Source: Ovis canadensis (taxonomy: Eukaryota > Chordata > Mammalia > Artiodactyla > Bovidae). From it: a stretch of DNA of 64,000 nucleotides. How positions within the stretch are numbered: position 1 is the stretch's first letter; every line of letters starts with the position of its first letter. Where the stretch lies: positions 39,281,001 through 39,345,000 of the forward strand of contig NC_091262.1 of assembly GCF_042477335.2 (NCBI RefSeq), given 5' to 3'. The notes below the pieces were generated by a model. It had not been told where the DNA came from. It did no database searches and saw nothing but the letters and a program-made list of their open reading frames with translations. Below are positions 33,201 to 44,595 of this stretch, one piece after another. A program made the position numbers and the translations under genes.

Positions 33201-33574
33201 GGGAAACAGTAGACAAATTCATTTCTGTGTAACAACAATGCAAATCAAAACGCTGTGGTGTACCCCTAGTATAAACTTTAACTTCTGCTTTGAGTCAAGG
33301 ACACAATCTTAAATGTTATCACGTCCCAGAGAAAACATGAACACACAGGTGAGAGGACCAAATTGTGGTTGGACATTCAACGTCATACACTAGTCCCATG
33401 CAGACCTGATGGAGCTGTTTAAGGGCTGGTAGCTTAGTTCACCTAGGCCAACGGACAGGAAAAAGACTATGAACAAATGTTCTGGTTTTCTCTCCCTTAC
33501 CTAATATGGGCTTCCATGACAGCAGTGAAGACTGAGGTTCAAATGTTCTCCCACTTTTTAAATTAATAATTTGT
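33201..33574. other. Unassigned
   Basis: No recognised repeat or coding sequence. Confidence 0.4.
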
Positions 33575-33705
33575 GTTTTTCTTTTTTTCTTTTTGAGCCA
33601 TGCTGTGCAGCCTGTGGGATCTTAGTTCCCTGACTAGGGATCAAACCCATAACTGATGCATTGGAAATTTGGAGTCCTAACCACTGGACTGCTGGGGCAA
33701 TCCCT
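33575..33705 (-). mobile_element. CHR-2 type SINE
   Basis: TTTGAGCCATGCTGTGCAGC, GTGGGATCTTAGTTCCCTGA and TCCTAACCACTGGACTGCTG, in reverse orientation. Confidence 0.88.
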
Positions 33706-33807
33706 AACTATTCTTCCACTTAAAAGTGCTAACAAACTATGGAAAGTACTCTTTCTGTGTATCTTTACATACATATAAGTGAAATCACTGATTTAAAATT
33801 CATGTGT

Positions 33808-36426
33808 TGGGGTGGTCCTAAGATAGCAGAGGAATAGGACAGGGAGACCAATTTCTCCCCGACAGATTCATCAAAAGATCACTTGAATGCTGAACAACTT
33901 CTACAAAACAACTCCTGAATGCAGGCAGAAGACACCAGGCACCCAGAAAGGCAGCCCATTCTCTTCTAAAGGAGGTAGGACAAAATATAAAAGACAAAAA
34001 GAGAGACAAAAGAGGTAGGGACAGAGACCCATCCTTTGGAGGGAGTCGTGAAGGAGAAGTTTCCAAACAGTAGGAAACCCTCTCACAGGCAGGTCTTTGG
34101 GGAATTTTGGAATCTCAGAGGGCAACATAACCAGGAGAAGAAAAAAACAAAAACAAAAAACCCACAGAATGCACGCCTAACTGCAACTGCCAGCGGAGAA
34201 GTAGCCCAGACACTTGTGTTCCCACCAGTGAGCAGGGCCTGGACAGGGAGGCATGAGCTGCATAATCAGTGCTTAGGGTAAGGACCTGGACTGAATGCCT
34301 GGAGGACAATCTGAAGGAGGAAATGTGAGACAGTAATCTAAACTGTGGGATTGCCAGAGATTTAAAAAAAAAAGAGAGAACTTTCCCACGAAAGGCTCTA
34401 ACGTGCAGATTGGCCTGCTCACACAACAAAAAATTGAGCGAATACCAGACACGCCCCTCCCTCCCGCCTGAGGCACAGAGGCAGGTGTGCAACAGCCAGA
34501 GCCGGAAGGCAAGGGGCTGCTGCAATCTTGGTCACAGAGACCGGCATCCTCCACCAAAATGTGAGCAGGCTCCCAGTTGCTAACCATGTCTCCCTGGGAT
34601 CCTGGATGGTTGACATCTGCCGAGAGGGTCGCACCCAGAGATCAGCTCCCCAGAGGAGACACATGGCACACCTGAGACGGTGCTCCTGCGGTGCACCTGG
34701 GAAACCGAGTGGCTCGGACTGGGGAGGTGATTAAGACTCACGGCCCGCGTGGGACAGTGTGCTTGCCAAACACCTGATTGCCTGAGCTGCTCAGATCTGG
34801 GAAGGGCACAAAACGCATACCCAACTGAGTCTATGCCCTTGCAGAGTACCCAAGAACCTGAATGGCTTAGACTTGGGAGGTGCACAAAATGCAGGCTCTG
34901 CTTTAAAACGCAGAGCCCCTGCAGAGCACCCTGGAGCCTGAGCAGTGTAGACCCAGGAAGCACACGCCACCTTGACTTGGGGCAAACCCAGTCCATACAT
35001 GTAAGTACTCCCCACACACACCAGAGATATTTGTTTGAGATTTTCCTGCCTCCCCACAACACAACTGAACAAGTGAGTCTAAATAAGTGACCACCTTCAC
35101 ACCCTTGTGTCAGGGCAGAAATTAGACACTGAAGAGACTTGCGAACAGAGGAAGCCAAAATAATCAAAGAAGGGGGAACCACTCTGGAAGTGACTGGTGC
35201 AACAGATTAAAACCCTGTAGTTAACATTGACTAAGCACTGGAAGGGGCCTGTAGACCTTGAGAACAAGTACAAGCTGGAACAAGGGCCTATCTGAAACTG
35301 AACTGACCCCATACTGCCCACAATAGCGCCAGAGAAATTCTTAGATATATCTTTACTATTATCACTTTTTAATTTTTTAAATTTAACTTCTCTATTACTC
35401 CTTTAATTTTCATTTTATAACCTACTATTATCTTGCCAAAAAAGACCTTATTTTAAAGCAAATTTCATATATATATTTTATAATTTTTGTGATTTTATTT
35501 GTATTTTTAACATATATTTTTTGAGAGTCTAACCTCTCCTCTAATATGCATTTTGGATACTGAACATTAGGTTCTTAAAGGTACAAAATTGATAACAAAT
35601 ACCAAAAAGCAAAGATTACTGGCTTAATTGCTCTCTCCCCTTTTGACTCTCCCTTTTCTTCCCCAGGTCATTTCTAGCTCCTCCCTCCCCCTTCTCTTCT
35701 CTACTTAACTCTGTGAATCTCTCTGGGTGTTCCAGGCTGTGGAGAACACTTAGGGAACTGATTACTGGCTAGATTGGTCTCTCCCCTTTTGACTCCCCCT
35801 CTTCTCCTCCTGATCACCTCTCTCTTCCTCCTCCCTCTTCTCTTCTCCATGTAACTCTGTGAACCTCTCTGGGTGTCCCTCACTGTGGAGAATTGTTTCA
35901 CCATGAACCTAGATGTTTTATCATCTGTGCTGTATGGATGGAGAAGTCTTTGAGGCTACTGTAAGAATAAGACTGAAAGCCAGAGGCAGGAGGCTTAACT
36001 CCAAACCTGGAGAATATCAGAGAACTTCTGATTCCAAGGAACATTAATAGACAAGAGCTCACACAAAAGCCTCCATACCTACACTGAAACCAAGCTCCAC
36101 CCAAGAACCAACAAGTTCCATAACAAGACATACCACACCAATTCTACAGCAAAGCAGGAACACAGCCTAAGCATTAAAAGATAGGCTTCCCAAAGCTATG
36201 CCAAACCCATAGATACCCCAAAACTCACTACTGGACACTTCATTGCACTCCAGAGAGAAGAGATCCAACTCCATCCACCAGAACACAGATGCAGGCTCCC
36301 CTAACTAGGAAACCTTGACAAGTGACTAGTCCAACCCCACCCACAGGGAGCAGGTTCCACAATAAAGAGGAACCACGAACTTCCAGCCTACAGAAAGGAC
36401 ACCCCAAACACAGCAATCTAAACAAA
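33808..36426 (+). promoter_or_regulatory. L1 5'UTR with internal promoter region
   Basis: Runs from the L1 first base to the ORF1 ATG. AAGATAGCAG at about 33819 lies where mammalian L1s commonly carry a YY1 core (AAGATGGCGG); two G-to-A changes, as expected from decay of methylated CpG or similar, would have weakened it here. No open frame in this region shows a domain. Confidence 0.75.
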
Positions 36427-37351
36427 ATGAAAAGGCATAGAAATATTCAGCAGATAAAGGAACATGATAAATGCCCACCAAACCAAACAAAAGAGAAGAT
36501 AAGGAGTATACCTGAAAAAGAATTCAGAATAATGATAGTACAGATGATCCAAAATCTTGAAAACAAAATGGAGTTACAGATAAATAGACCAGAGACAAGG
36601 ACTGAGAAGACGCAAGAAATGTTTAACAAGAACCCAGAAGAAATAAAGAAGAGTCGCTCAATAATGAATAATGCAATAACTGAGATCAAAAGCACTGTGG
36701 AGGGAACCAACATTAGAATAACTGATGCAGAAGGTAGGATAAGTGAGGTAGAAGATAGAATGGTGGAAATAAATGAAGCAGAGAGGAAAAAAGAAAAAAG
36801 AATTAAAGGAAATGAGGACAAACTCAGAGAAATCTGGGACAATGTTAAATGCCCCAACATTCGAATCATAGGAGTCCCAGAAGAAGAAGACAAAAAGAAA
36901 GACCATGAGAAAATACTTGAGGAGATAATAGTTGAAAACTTTCCTAAAATGAGGAAGGAAATAGCCACCCAATTCTAAGAAACCCAGAGAATCCCAAATA
37001 GGATAAACCCAAGGCAAAACACCCCAAGACACATATTAATCAAACTAACAAAGACCAAACACAAAGAACAAATATTAAAAGCAGCAAGGGAAAAGCAACA
37101 AATAACACACAAGGGGATCCCCATAAGCATAACAGTTGATCTTTCAATAGAAACTCTTCAGGCCAGAAGGGAATGGCAGGACAGACTTAAAGTGATGAAA
37201 GAGAAAAACCCTGCAAACCAGATTACTATACCCAGTAAGGATCTCATTCAAATATGAAGGAGAAATCAAAAGCTTTACAGACAAGCAAAAGCTGAGAGAG
37301 TTCAGCTCCACCAAACCACTTCTTCAACAAACGCTAAAGGATATTCTCTAG
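36427..37351 (+). pseudogene. L1 ORF1 (RNA-binding chaperone protein), disabled
   Basis: L1 ORF1p is the trimeric RNA-binding protein that coats L1 RNA. The start ATG is at 36427. The first 183 codons are open and begin MKRHRNIQQIKEHDK. A coiled-coil-like stretch rich in E, K, I and R (about residues 60-130) is followed by the RRM-type region with CPNIRIIGVPEEED. A TAA at 36976-36978 replaces what is normally a Gln codon. Reading on in frame gives the C-terminal domain with SIETLQARREWQD, then a frameshift near 37240 gives a further stop. The normal end, CTCTAG, is at 37346-37351. The frame starting upstream at 36322 is only an open extension. Confidence 0.88.
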
Positions 37352-37402
37352 ACAGGAAACACAGAAAAGGTTTATAAACTCAAACCCAAAACAGCAAAGT
37401 AA

Positions 37403-40400
37403 ATGGCAATGGGATCATACTTATCAATAACTACCTTAAATGTAAATGGATTGAATGCTCCAACCAAAAGACAAAGACTGGCTGAATGGATACAAAACAA
37501 GACCTCTATATATGCTGCCTATAAGAGACCCACCTCAAACCAAGGGACACATACAGATTGAAAGTGAAGGCCTAGAAAAAGATATTTCATGCAAATGGAG
37601 ACCAAAAGAAAGCAGGAGTAGCAATACTTATATCAGATAAAATAGACTTTGAAATAAAGAGCATGAAAAGAGACAAAGACGGACACTATATAATGATCAA
37701 AGGATCAATCCAAGAAGAAGATATAACAATTATAAATATATATAAACCCAACATAGGAGCACCTCAATATGTAAGGCAAATGCTAACAAAAATGAAAGAG
37801 AAAATTAACAGTAACACAATAATAGTAGGAAACTTTAATGCCCCACTCACACCTATGGATAGATCAACCAAACAGAACATTAGCAAGGAAACACAAACTT
37901 TAAATGATACAATGGAACAGTTAGACCTAATTGATATCTATAGCACATTTCACCCCAAAGCAATGAATTTCACCTTTTTGTCAAATGCACATGGAACAGA
38001 ACATTCTCCAGGATAGACCACATCTTGGGCCATAAATCTATTCTTGGTAAACTCAAAAAAAAAAAACAAAACACTGAAATCATTTCAAGCATCTATTCTG
38101 ATCACAATGCAGAAAGATTAGATGTCAACTACAGGAAAAAACTATTAAAAATACAACATATGGAGGTTAAACAACACGCTTCTGAATAACCAATAAATCA
38201 CAGAGGAAATAAAAAAGGAAATCAAAATATGCATAGAAACAAGTTGAAAACATGACAACCCAAAACCTATGGGATTCAGTAAAAGCAGTGCTAAGGGGAA
38301 GGTTCATAGCAATACAAGTTTACCTCAAGAAACAAGAGAAAAATCAAATAACCAAAATTTACACCTAAGTCAACTAGAAAAAGAATAAATGAAAAACTCC
38401 AGGGTTAGTAGAAGGAAAGAAATAATAAAAATTAGAATGGAAATAAATGAAAAAGAAACAAAGGAGACTATAGCAAAAATCAACAAAACTAAAAGCTAGT
38501 TCTTTGAGAAGATAAATAAAATAGACAAACCATTAGCCAGACTCATCAAGAAAAAAAGGGAGAAGGATAAAATCAACAAAATTAGAAATGAAAATGGAGA
38601 AATCACAACAGACAACACGGAAATACAAAGGATCATAAAAGGCTACTATCAGCAACCATATGCCAATAAAATGGACAACTTGGAAGAAATGGACGAATTC
38701 TTAGAAAAGTACAACCTTCCAAAACTGAACCAGGAAGAACTAAAAAATCTTAACAGACCTATTACAAGCATGGAAATCGAAACCATAATCAAGATCTTCC
38801 AACAAAAAAAAACCCAAGACCGGATGGCTTCACAGGTGAATTCCATCAAAAACTTAAAGAAGAGCTAACACCTATCCTACTCAAACTCTTCCAGAAAATT
38901 GCAGAGGAAGGTAAACTCCCAAACTCATTCTATGAGACCACCATCACTCTAATACCAAAACCAGACAAAGGAGCCACAGAAAAGAAAGAACGAAAGAAAA
39001 CTACAGGTCAATATCACTGATGAACATAGATGCAAAAATCCTCAACAAAATTCTAGCAAACAGAATCCAACAACGTATTAAAAAGATCATACATCATGAC
39101 CAAGTGGGCTTTATCCCAGGGATGCAAGGATTCTTCAATATTTGCAAGCCAATCAATGGGATACACCACATTAACAAGCTGAAAGATAAAAATCATACAA
39201 TTATCTCAATAGATTCAGAGAAAGCCTTTGACAAAATTCAACACTCATTTATGCTAAAAACTCTCCAGGAAATAGGCATAGAAGGAACATATCTCAACTT
39301 AATAAAAGCCATATATGATAAACCCACAGCAAACATTATCCTCAATGTTGAAAAACTGAAAGCATTTCCCCTAAAGTCAGGAACAAGACAAGGGTTCCCA
39401 CTCTCACCACTACTATTCAACACAGTTTTGGAAGTCTTGGCCACAGCAATCAAAGAAGAGAAAGAAATAAAACGAATCCAGATTGGAAAAGAAGTAAAAC
39501 TCTCACTGTTTGCAGATGACATTATTCTCTACATGGAAAACCCTAAACACTCCACCAGAAAATTACTAGAGCTAATCAATGAATATAGTAAAGTTGCAGG
39601 ATATAAAATACACAGAAATCCCTTGCATTCTTATACACTAACAATGAGAAAACAGTGAAATTAAGAAAACAATCCCATTCACCATTGCAACAAAAAGAAT
39701 AAAATACTTAGGAATAAATTTACCTAAAAAAAAAAAAAAGACCTGTACATGGAAAACTATAAAACGCTGATGAAAGAAATCAGAGATGACACAAATAGGT
39801 GGAGAAATATACCATGTTCATGGATCAGAAGAATCAGTATAGTGAAAATGAGTATACTACCCAAAGCAATCTGCATTCAATGCAATCCCTATCAAACTAC
39901 CTGGTATTTTTCACAGACCTAGAACAAATAATTTCACAGTTTGTATGAAATACAAAAAACCTCAGATAGTGAAAGAAAACTTGAGAAAGAAAACTGGAAC
40001 TGGAGGAATCAACTTGCCTGACTTCAGACTATACTACAAAGTTACAGTCATCAAGACAGCATGGTACTGGCACAAAGACAGAAATGTAGATCTGTGGAAC
40101 AAAATAGAAAGCCCAGAGATAAATCCACGCACCTATGGATAGCTTATCTTTGAGAAAGGAGGCAAAAATATACAATGGAGAAAAGACAATCTCTTTAACA
40201 AGTGGTGCTGGGAAAACTGGTCAACCACTTGTAAAAGAATGAAACTAGAACGCTTTCTAACACCATGCACAAAAATAAACTCAAAATGGATTAAAGATCT
40301 AAATATAAGACTAGAAACTATAAAATTCCTAGAGGAAAACACTCTCTGACATAAATCACAGCAAGATCTTCTATGACTCAGCTCCCAGCATAACAGAAAT

Positions 40401-41417
40401 AAAAGCAAAAATAAACAAATGGGACCTAATTAAACCTAAAAGATTTTGAACAATGAAGGAAACTATAAGCAAGGTGAAAAGACAGCATTCAGAATGGGAG
40501 AAAATAACAGCAAACAAAGCAACTGACAAAGAATTAATTTCCAAAATGCACAAGCTCATGCAGTTCAATACCGGAAAAATAAATGACCCAATCAAAAAAT
40601 GGTCAAAGAACTAAACAGACATTTCTCCAAGGAAGACAAACAGATGGCTAACAAACACATGAAAAGATGCTCAACATCACTCATTATCAGAGAAATGCAA
40701 AGACCACAATGAGGTACCATCTCAAGCCCGTCAGAATGGCTGCTATCCAAAAGTCTACAAACTATAAACGCTGGAGAAGGTATGGAGAAAAGGGAAACCT
40801 CTTACACTGTTGGTGGGAATGCAAACCAGTACAGCCACTATGGAGAACAGTGTGGAGATTCCTTAAGTGAAGTGAAGTGAAGTTGCTCAGTCATGTCTGA
40901 CGCTTTGTGACCCCATGGACTATAGCCCACCAGGCTCCTCCATCCATGGAATTTTCTAGGCAAGAGTACTAGAGTGGGTTGCCATTTCCTTCTCCAGGGG
41001 ATCTTTCCAACCCAGGGATCGAACCTGGGTCTTCCTCATTTTGGGCAGACGCTTTACAGTCTGAGCCACCAGGGAAACTCCAGAGATTCCTTAATAAACT
41101 GGAAATAGAACTGCCATACGACCCAGTTGGGCATACACACTGAGGAAACCAGAATTGAAAGAGACACATGTACCCCAATGTTCATCGCAGCACTGTTTAC
41201 AATAGCTAGGACATGGAAGCAACCCAGATGTCCATCAGCAGACGAATGGATAAGAAAGCTGTGGTACATATACACAATGGAATATTACTCAGCTATTAAA
41301 AAGAACACATTTGAAACAGTTGTAATGAGGTGGATGGAACTGGAGCCTATTATACAGAGTGAAATAAGTCAGAAAGAAAAACACCCATATAGTATATTAA
41401 TGCATATGCATGGAATT
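37403..41417 (+). pseudogene. L1 ORF2 (endonuclease and reverse transcriptase), disabled
   Basis: L1 ORF2p nicks target DNA and reverse-transcribes RNA at the nick. The ATG at 37403 begins MAMGSYLSITTLNVNGLNAP, the APE-type endonuclease N-terminus. The endonuclease frame breaks at 37490-37660, including a TAA just before the conserved ETH-type site. HYIMIKGSIQEEDITIINIY continues in a second frame (37663-38016). The RT is open at 39020-39658: [27 protein letters not shown] (motif A), [11 protein letters not shown] (motif B, where Cys is usual before Pro) and FADDIILY (motif C, catalytic Asp pair intact). The C-terminal part continues in three frames and is split by a Bov-tA (40867-41082). The end includes NAL-like WYIYTMEYYSAIKKN. 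At least six frame changes are needed to read it. Confidence 0.93.
40855..41094 (-). mobile_element. Bov-tA SINE with 12-bp target duplication, inside L1 ORF2
   Basis: GAGATTCCTTAA at 40855-40866 and 41083-41094 flanks a complete reverse Bov-tA (40867-41082): GTGAAGTGAAGTGAAGTTGC tail, then body, then GAGCCACCAGGGAAACTC head. Removing it and one repeat restores the local L1 reading. Confidence 0.96.
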
Positions 41418-41781
41418 TAGAAAGATGGTAATGATGGCCCTATACTTGAGACAGCAAAAGAGACAGACATAAAGAAGAGAATTTTGGACTCTGTGGGAGA
41501 AGGCAAGGGAGGGATGATTTGAGAGAACAGCATTGAAACATGTATATTACCATATGTGAAATAGATGATCAGTCCAAGTTCAATGCATGAAACAGGGCAC
41601 TCAAAGCCAGTGCACTGGGACAACCCTGAGGGATGGGATGGGAGGGAGGGGGGGAGGGGAATTCAGGATGGGGGACACATGTACACCCGTGGCTGATTCA
41701 TGTCAATGTATGGCAAAAACCACCACAATATTGTAAAGTAATTAGCCTCCAATTAAAATAAATTAATTTTAAAATTAAAAA
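41418..41781 (+). repeat. L1 3'UTR with G-rich tract
   Basis: Contains a G-rich polypurine tract at 41629-41660 (several GGG runs, so a candidate G-quadruplex as in many mammalian L1 3'UTRs). The end CAATATTGTAAAGTAATTAG is followed by CCAATTAAAATAAATTAATT and a short A tail. Confidence 0.88.
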
Positions 41782-41794
41782 AAAATTCATGTGT

Positions 41795-41992
41795 CAGTCG
41801 CTCAGTCATGAGCCTACTCTTTTTGTACCCCGCCAAGCTCCTCTGTCCATGTGATTCTCCAGTCAAGATGACTGAAAAGGGTTGCTATTCACTTCTCCAG
41901 GGGAATTTCCGGACCCAGGGATAGAACCCCGGTTTCCCCCATTGCAGGCAGATTTTTTACCATATGAGCCACAGGGAAGCCTTAAAATTCAT
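41795..41992 (-). mobile_element. Bov-tA SINE sharing its target site with the L1
   Basis: CAGTCGCTCAGTCATGAGCC to ATGAGCCACAGGGAAGCC is a reverse Bov-tA directly after the L1 target duplication. TTAAAATTCAT at 41982-41992 matches 33793-33803 on the other side of the L1. So the SINE has its own 11-bp target duplication, and the L1 came in later at the same spot. Confidence 0.9.
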
Positions 41993-42675
41993 AGATAGCA
42001 CTGAGTTCTACCTACTTCACTAGTTTAAATGAATGCAACTTACCTTTAGCATTATATTCAGAAAAAAATACATGTCTCAAGCCCCAATAATCAAAAGTAC
42101 TAAACTAGATAACCACTGGAAAGATACTTTTACCAGAGGTAATGCAGTGCATAAAAAGAGGATTTCCAGAACTTGCTGTTAGAACCTAAGCACCACATCG
42201 GCCACTCTTCATGCCAGTTTGCTCTGCTGACAGTCCATCAGTCAACTCTACTAGCCTGAGTCCAGCAGGAAAGTTCATGGTGCACCAGAGTCACCCGCTC
42301 TTAAGCTGTTACTGTTTTCTCTTCTTTACTGAAAGGCTGTCCTTAGCTAGGATTTACCCATTACAGGCCAAGATGGACACTTTTATTATGCTGTTCTTCA
42401 GGCTTTGTCTGAGTCAGCATCTTCTCTCTAGCTTCAGCATGTACAGAAGGGTTCCACAGAGAAAAGCTAATTATGTAGAGGTCTTCTATTTTAGGTTGGC
42501 CAAACAAATGAGCAATGCATACCTTAACACTGCCAACCACTTTACTTTTCAAAAGCTAAATACATTTTACACCCAGTATTGCAGTCTCTGGGTTTAGGGG
42601 ACTTGTTGGATCAATCTTGTAGAAAACTCACCTTGCACATATCAATACTTGCCAAATACAATTATTGTTCTGCCT

Positions 42676-42829
42676 CCACTTTGCAATGGAGAAGGAAATG
42701 GCAACCCACTCCAGTATTCTTGCCTGGAAAATCACAGGGACAGAGGAGCCTGGTGGGTTGCCATCTATGGGGTCGCACAGAGTTGGACATGACTGAAGCG
42801 ACTTAGCAGCAGCAGCAGCCACTTTGCAA
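42676..42829 (+). mobile_element. Single Bov-A unit with 11-bp target duplication
   Basis: CCACTTTGCAA at 42676-42686 and 42819-42829 flanks one Bov-A unit (42687-42818): TGGAGAAGGAAATGGCAACC, then GACATGACTGAAGCGACTTA and CAG repeats. The repeat belongs to the AKTIP codons for FAKW, so the insertion hit the pseudogene. Confidence 0.95.
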
Positions 42830-42845
42830 ATACTCTCTTTGCATC

Positions 42846-43086
42846 CAGTTCACCTTTGTGTGTTCTCAGTGTGTGCTCAGTCACTCATTCATGTCCAGCT
42901 GTTTGCAACCCCATGGACTGTAGCCCTCTAGGCTTCTCTGTCCATGGGATTCTTCAGGCAAGAATACTGGAATGGATAGCCATTTCCTTCTCCAGGGGAT
43001 CTTCCCAACCCAGGGATCGAACCCATGTCTCCTGCATTGATAGGCAGGTTCTTTACCACTGAGTCACCTGGGAAGCCCACAGTTCA
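42846..43086 (-). mobile_element. Bov-tA SINE with 7-bp target duplication
   Basis: CAGTTCA at 42846-42852 and 43080-43086 flanks a reverse Bov-tA (42853-43079). The duplicated site corresponds to the AKTIP codons for GEL, only about 20 bp of pseudogene from the other SINE. Confidence 0.93.
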
Positions 43087-43543
43087 TGTGAGATGGGATC
43101 AACTAGCTGGTGAAAGATGGGAATATCACACACCAAATGTGGACAGTCACCATCTGGGTAGTTATCAGGGATGTAAACTTAAATACACCACCTTGATAGA
43201 GTCCATACCCTACAAACATGACTCCAAACTGCAGTAACACAGATTGATAGGAAGGCAGCACATAGACACCTGGTGACTTCTGCTTCATAATCAAGGTAAA
43301 ATCTGCAAGAAGGAAGTATTCCAAGTGGAAAGGTCCGTAAGAAGCATAGATGCCATTTGTGTTGCCGGGGCAGGAGATGTAGGTTTAATTATGGGCAGAG
43401 CATTTTGGAGGGAAGAGAAGGCAGCTGTTTATTTGGATCAGTGTGTGGAGGACTGGTTTTCACATCCCATCACTGTCTGCTCTTCACCATCAGATTGTTT
43501 GCATACAGAACTTGTAAATGTGCTCGGTTTACAAGCAATCTTC

Positions 43544-43624
43544 GGAAGTTGGTGATGGACAGGGAAGCCTGGAGTGCTGTAGTTCCAGTCCAGGGGTCGC
43601 AAAGAGTCGGACACAGCTGAAAGG
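43544..43624 (+). mobile_element. BovB 3' tip
   Basis: AAGTTGGTGATGGACAGGGA and GGTCGCAAAGAGTCGGACAC, the last 80 bp of BovB, directly next to the 5' end of the AKTIP pseudogene and pointing away from it. Confidence 0.85.
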
Positions 43625-43789
43625 AAATGAATTGAAATATGCTCCAGAAAGGGTGATAACTTGCACTCCAAACAAAGAAATTCAGTGCTCTGTGTCATCA
43701 AACTTTCATGCTCAGAATTCACTTTACATTGGTGTTTTCAGATATTGCTCCCGGCTGCCCCACAAGCCAGCACTGTCACAGCCCTACAG

Positions 43790-43892
43790 CATCTCTGGCC
43801 CCTGCAAGTGGGATCTTAATTCCCCGATCAGGGATGGAACCCTGGAGTAGAAGTATGGCGTTTCAGCCACTGGGCCACCAGGAGAAGTCCCA
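43790..43892 (-). mobile_element. CHR-2 type SINE
   Basis: AAGTGGGATCTTAATTCCCC and CCACTGGGCCACCAGGAGAA, reverse view. Short and diverged. Confidence 0.8.
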
Positions 43893-44484
43893 AACCCACT
43901 CTGAACATTACTTGGCTTCTTTAAGAGCTAAAAAGATGTAAACACTTGGTATTCTTTTCAAAATGGAACATGGTAATAGTCAGCACTCATGAATGACAGG
44001 GAAGGCCCTGAATGACATTGTTTGGAATGCAATCCCCTACCCCATCTCCCCCCTACCCTCTATGCTCTATAGGAACCCCACCCCATTACAGAGATAGGAA
44101 ACTGGGGTGTGGAATCCACAAACCTGAGTTGGCAGCCCTGTGGGATTCTCAGCAAGGGCACTAGGGAGGAACTGGAGAACCAAGAAAAGAACAAGTTGTA
44201 TTCTTATGTACAAGTGCCAGCCCGGTGAGACTCATCTAGAAACCTGGGGCCCAGCAGGTTCATTGTGGGTAATAAACATGGGAGCTCACTGCCATAATGC
44301 CTCCCAGATCACTAAGCAGGTTCATAAACAGAAGAAGCCTGGAGGCAGAAAACAGCTTGGCTTGGCTTCCCCCATGCCCTCTATGAGGGCTCTGGTCTAG
44401 GCCAGTCTGCACAGCTTGTTGATGACTGCTCTCCTGACCCTTCCAAGCATCCAGGAATTGATGACCCAGAAGAGAGGGTGAATA
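43893..44484. other. Unassigned
   Basis: About 0.6 kb with no recognised family. Open stretches (44140-44400) lack domains. Confidence 0.4.
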
Positions 44485-44595
44485 ATTATCAGAATTTTAC
44501 ACAGAGGCTCAGAGAGGTTGTATAAGTTACCCAGAGTCACACAGCCCTCTAGTAAAAGACTGGCATTTCAATGTCAGACTTCTGCTCTTCAAAAT
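44485..44595 (-). mobile_element. MIR SINE
   Basis: CACAGAGGCTCAGAGAGGTT, AAGTTACCCAGAGTCACACA and GCATTTCAATGTCAGACTTC are the reversed MIR core and tRNA part. Confidence 0.85.

Larger units (their letters stand above)
33795..41794 (+). mobile_element. Near-complete L1 retrotransposon with perfect 13-bp target duplication
   Basis: AAAATTCATGTGT at 33795-33807 is repeated at 41782-41794. Between them lies an L1 of about 7.97 kb (33808-41781), or about 7.76 kb without its nested SINE. It has a 5'UTR of about 2.6 kb, ORF1, a short spacer, ORF2, a 3'UTR with a G-rich tract, and a short A-rich tail. The start GGGGTGGTCCTAAGATAGCA matches the known start of the ruminant L1. Both ORFs carry stops and frameshifts, so it is not autonomous. 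It is the only L1 in the window that is not severely 5'-truncated. The intact target duplication shows that it is a single insertion by the L1 endonuclease/RT route. Confidence 0.95.
42301..43540 (-). pseudogene. AKTIPP: AKTIP (FTS) processed pseudogene, split by two SINEs
   Basis: AKTIP is a catalytically inactive E2-like (UEV) protein of about 292 residues that works in the FHF vesicle-trafficking complex and at telomeres. On the reverse strand, without introns, one finds the N-terminal region (KQSDGEEQ near 43490), KQLPSLP near 43430, then [20 protein letters not shown] (about 43300-43360), [45 protein letters not shown] (42640-42690), [50 protein letters not shown] and [11 protein letters not shown]. 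The equivalent of the natural stop is at 42301-42303. Disablements include TGA for Arg near 42631, stops near 42330 and 43410, frameshifts, and two SINEs (42687-42818 and 42853-43079). The start codon region near 43535 is decayed. Confidence in the family is high; the 3'UTR end is not defined. Confidence 0.92.

Noticed and set aside
34580..35182. 200-residue reverse open frame with Cys and Leu
   Set aside because: Antisense to the L1 5'UTR, which has few stops on either strand; no domain, and it recurs with any L1 copy.
36447..36968. 173-residue reverse open frame rich in Ser, Ile and Phe, membrane-protein-like
   Set aside because: Antisense to L1 ORF1. Its hydrophobic character comes from the A-rich sense strand (Lys, Asn and Glu codons read backwards).
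39020..39658. 212-residue forward open frame with FADD motif as a stand-alone reverse transcriptase
   Set aside because: It is the RT segment of the decayed L1 ORF2; upstream and downstream parts continue in other frames.
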